From assembly GCF_000739085.1 (NCBI RefSeq), contig NZ_CP009110.1, positions 2,108,001-2,172,000 of the forward strand: a stretch of DNA of 64,000 nucleotides. The letters run 5' to 3'. This DNA comes from Amycolatopsis methanolica 239 (GTDB taxonomy: Bacteria; Actinomycetota; Actinomycetes; Mycobacteriales; Pseudonocardiaceae). Within the stretch, counting starts at the first letter, position 1. The DNA is not shown here. Below: more notes on the stretch, generated by a model. It worked only from the letters and a program-made list of their open reading frames with translations. It ran no database searches and was not told the origin of the DNA.

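Overview
The window is high-G+C actinobacterial DNA, with strong G/C bias at third codon positions, GTG and TTG starts and a mycobacterial-type ESX (type VII) secretion locus. The gene set and style suggest Pseudonocardiaceae (Amycolatopsis-like); that taxonomic call is inference.

Left part (1-9797). A CitA/DcuS-type sensor kinase, cut by the window edge, faces away from a complete tctCBA tricarboxylate transporter operon that ends in a perfect hairpin. Next come two adjacent decaying genes: a carboxymuconolactone-decarboxylase/AhpD-like gene with two in-frame stops, and a virginiamycin-B-lyase-like gene with two frameshifts and no 5' end. The second merges antisense into a TetR regulator. 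An NlpC/P60 hydrolase, a 0.6-kb field of degenerate G+C-rich repeats, a lone pxpC, a very small CxxC protein and an RpoD-family sigma factor follow.

ESX locus (10046-26544). It encodes eccE and a Pro/Gln-rich companion (+); a lipoprotein, a Pro-rich WXG/PPE-like protein, a 357-aa protein and a three-ATPase EccC (-); then eccD, eccB and two WXG100 proteins (+), mycP (-), and a YbaB-like plus an EspC-like protein (+). The mycosin has lost all three catalytic residues.

Giant toxin (26578 to beyond 64000). One reading frame stays open for 37,423 bases (at least 12,474 codons) to the window edge. It starts with a type VII-style helical targeting region and hinge. It then holds many modules: two EndoU nuclease blocks, a P-loop, an ADP-ribosyltransferase-like region, an amidohydrolase-like barrel, hydrophobic segments, three tandem methyltransferase-like repeats, an aminoglycoside-phosphotransferase-like domain, a HELAH metallopeptidase and a degenerate papain-like domain.

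The most unusual feature is three short genes inside this frame, all in the same +1 phase and each with its own ribosome-binding site. They lie directly after the two EndoU modules and the metallopeptidase module, as immunity genes do after polymorphic toxins. The giant frame never stops before them, reads through them as a Gly/Asp/Ala/Arg-rich linker, and resumes recognisable protein at once after each nested stop. The first two nested proteins are paralogues resembling two fused MafI-type immunity repeats, and each EndoU block likewise appears to carry a second, degenerate EndoU-like repeat. The natural reading is a secreted ESX effector array whose immunity genes are overprinted on the toxin; this is inference and needs protein-level evidence.
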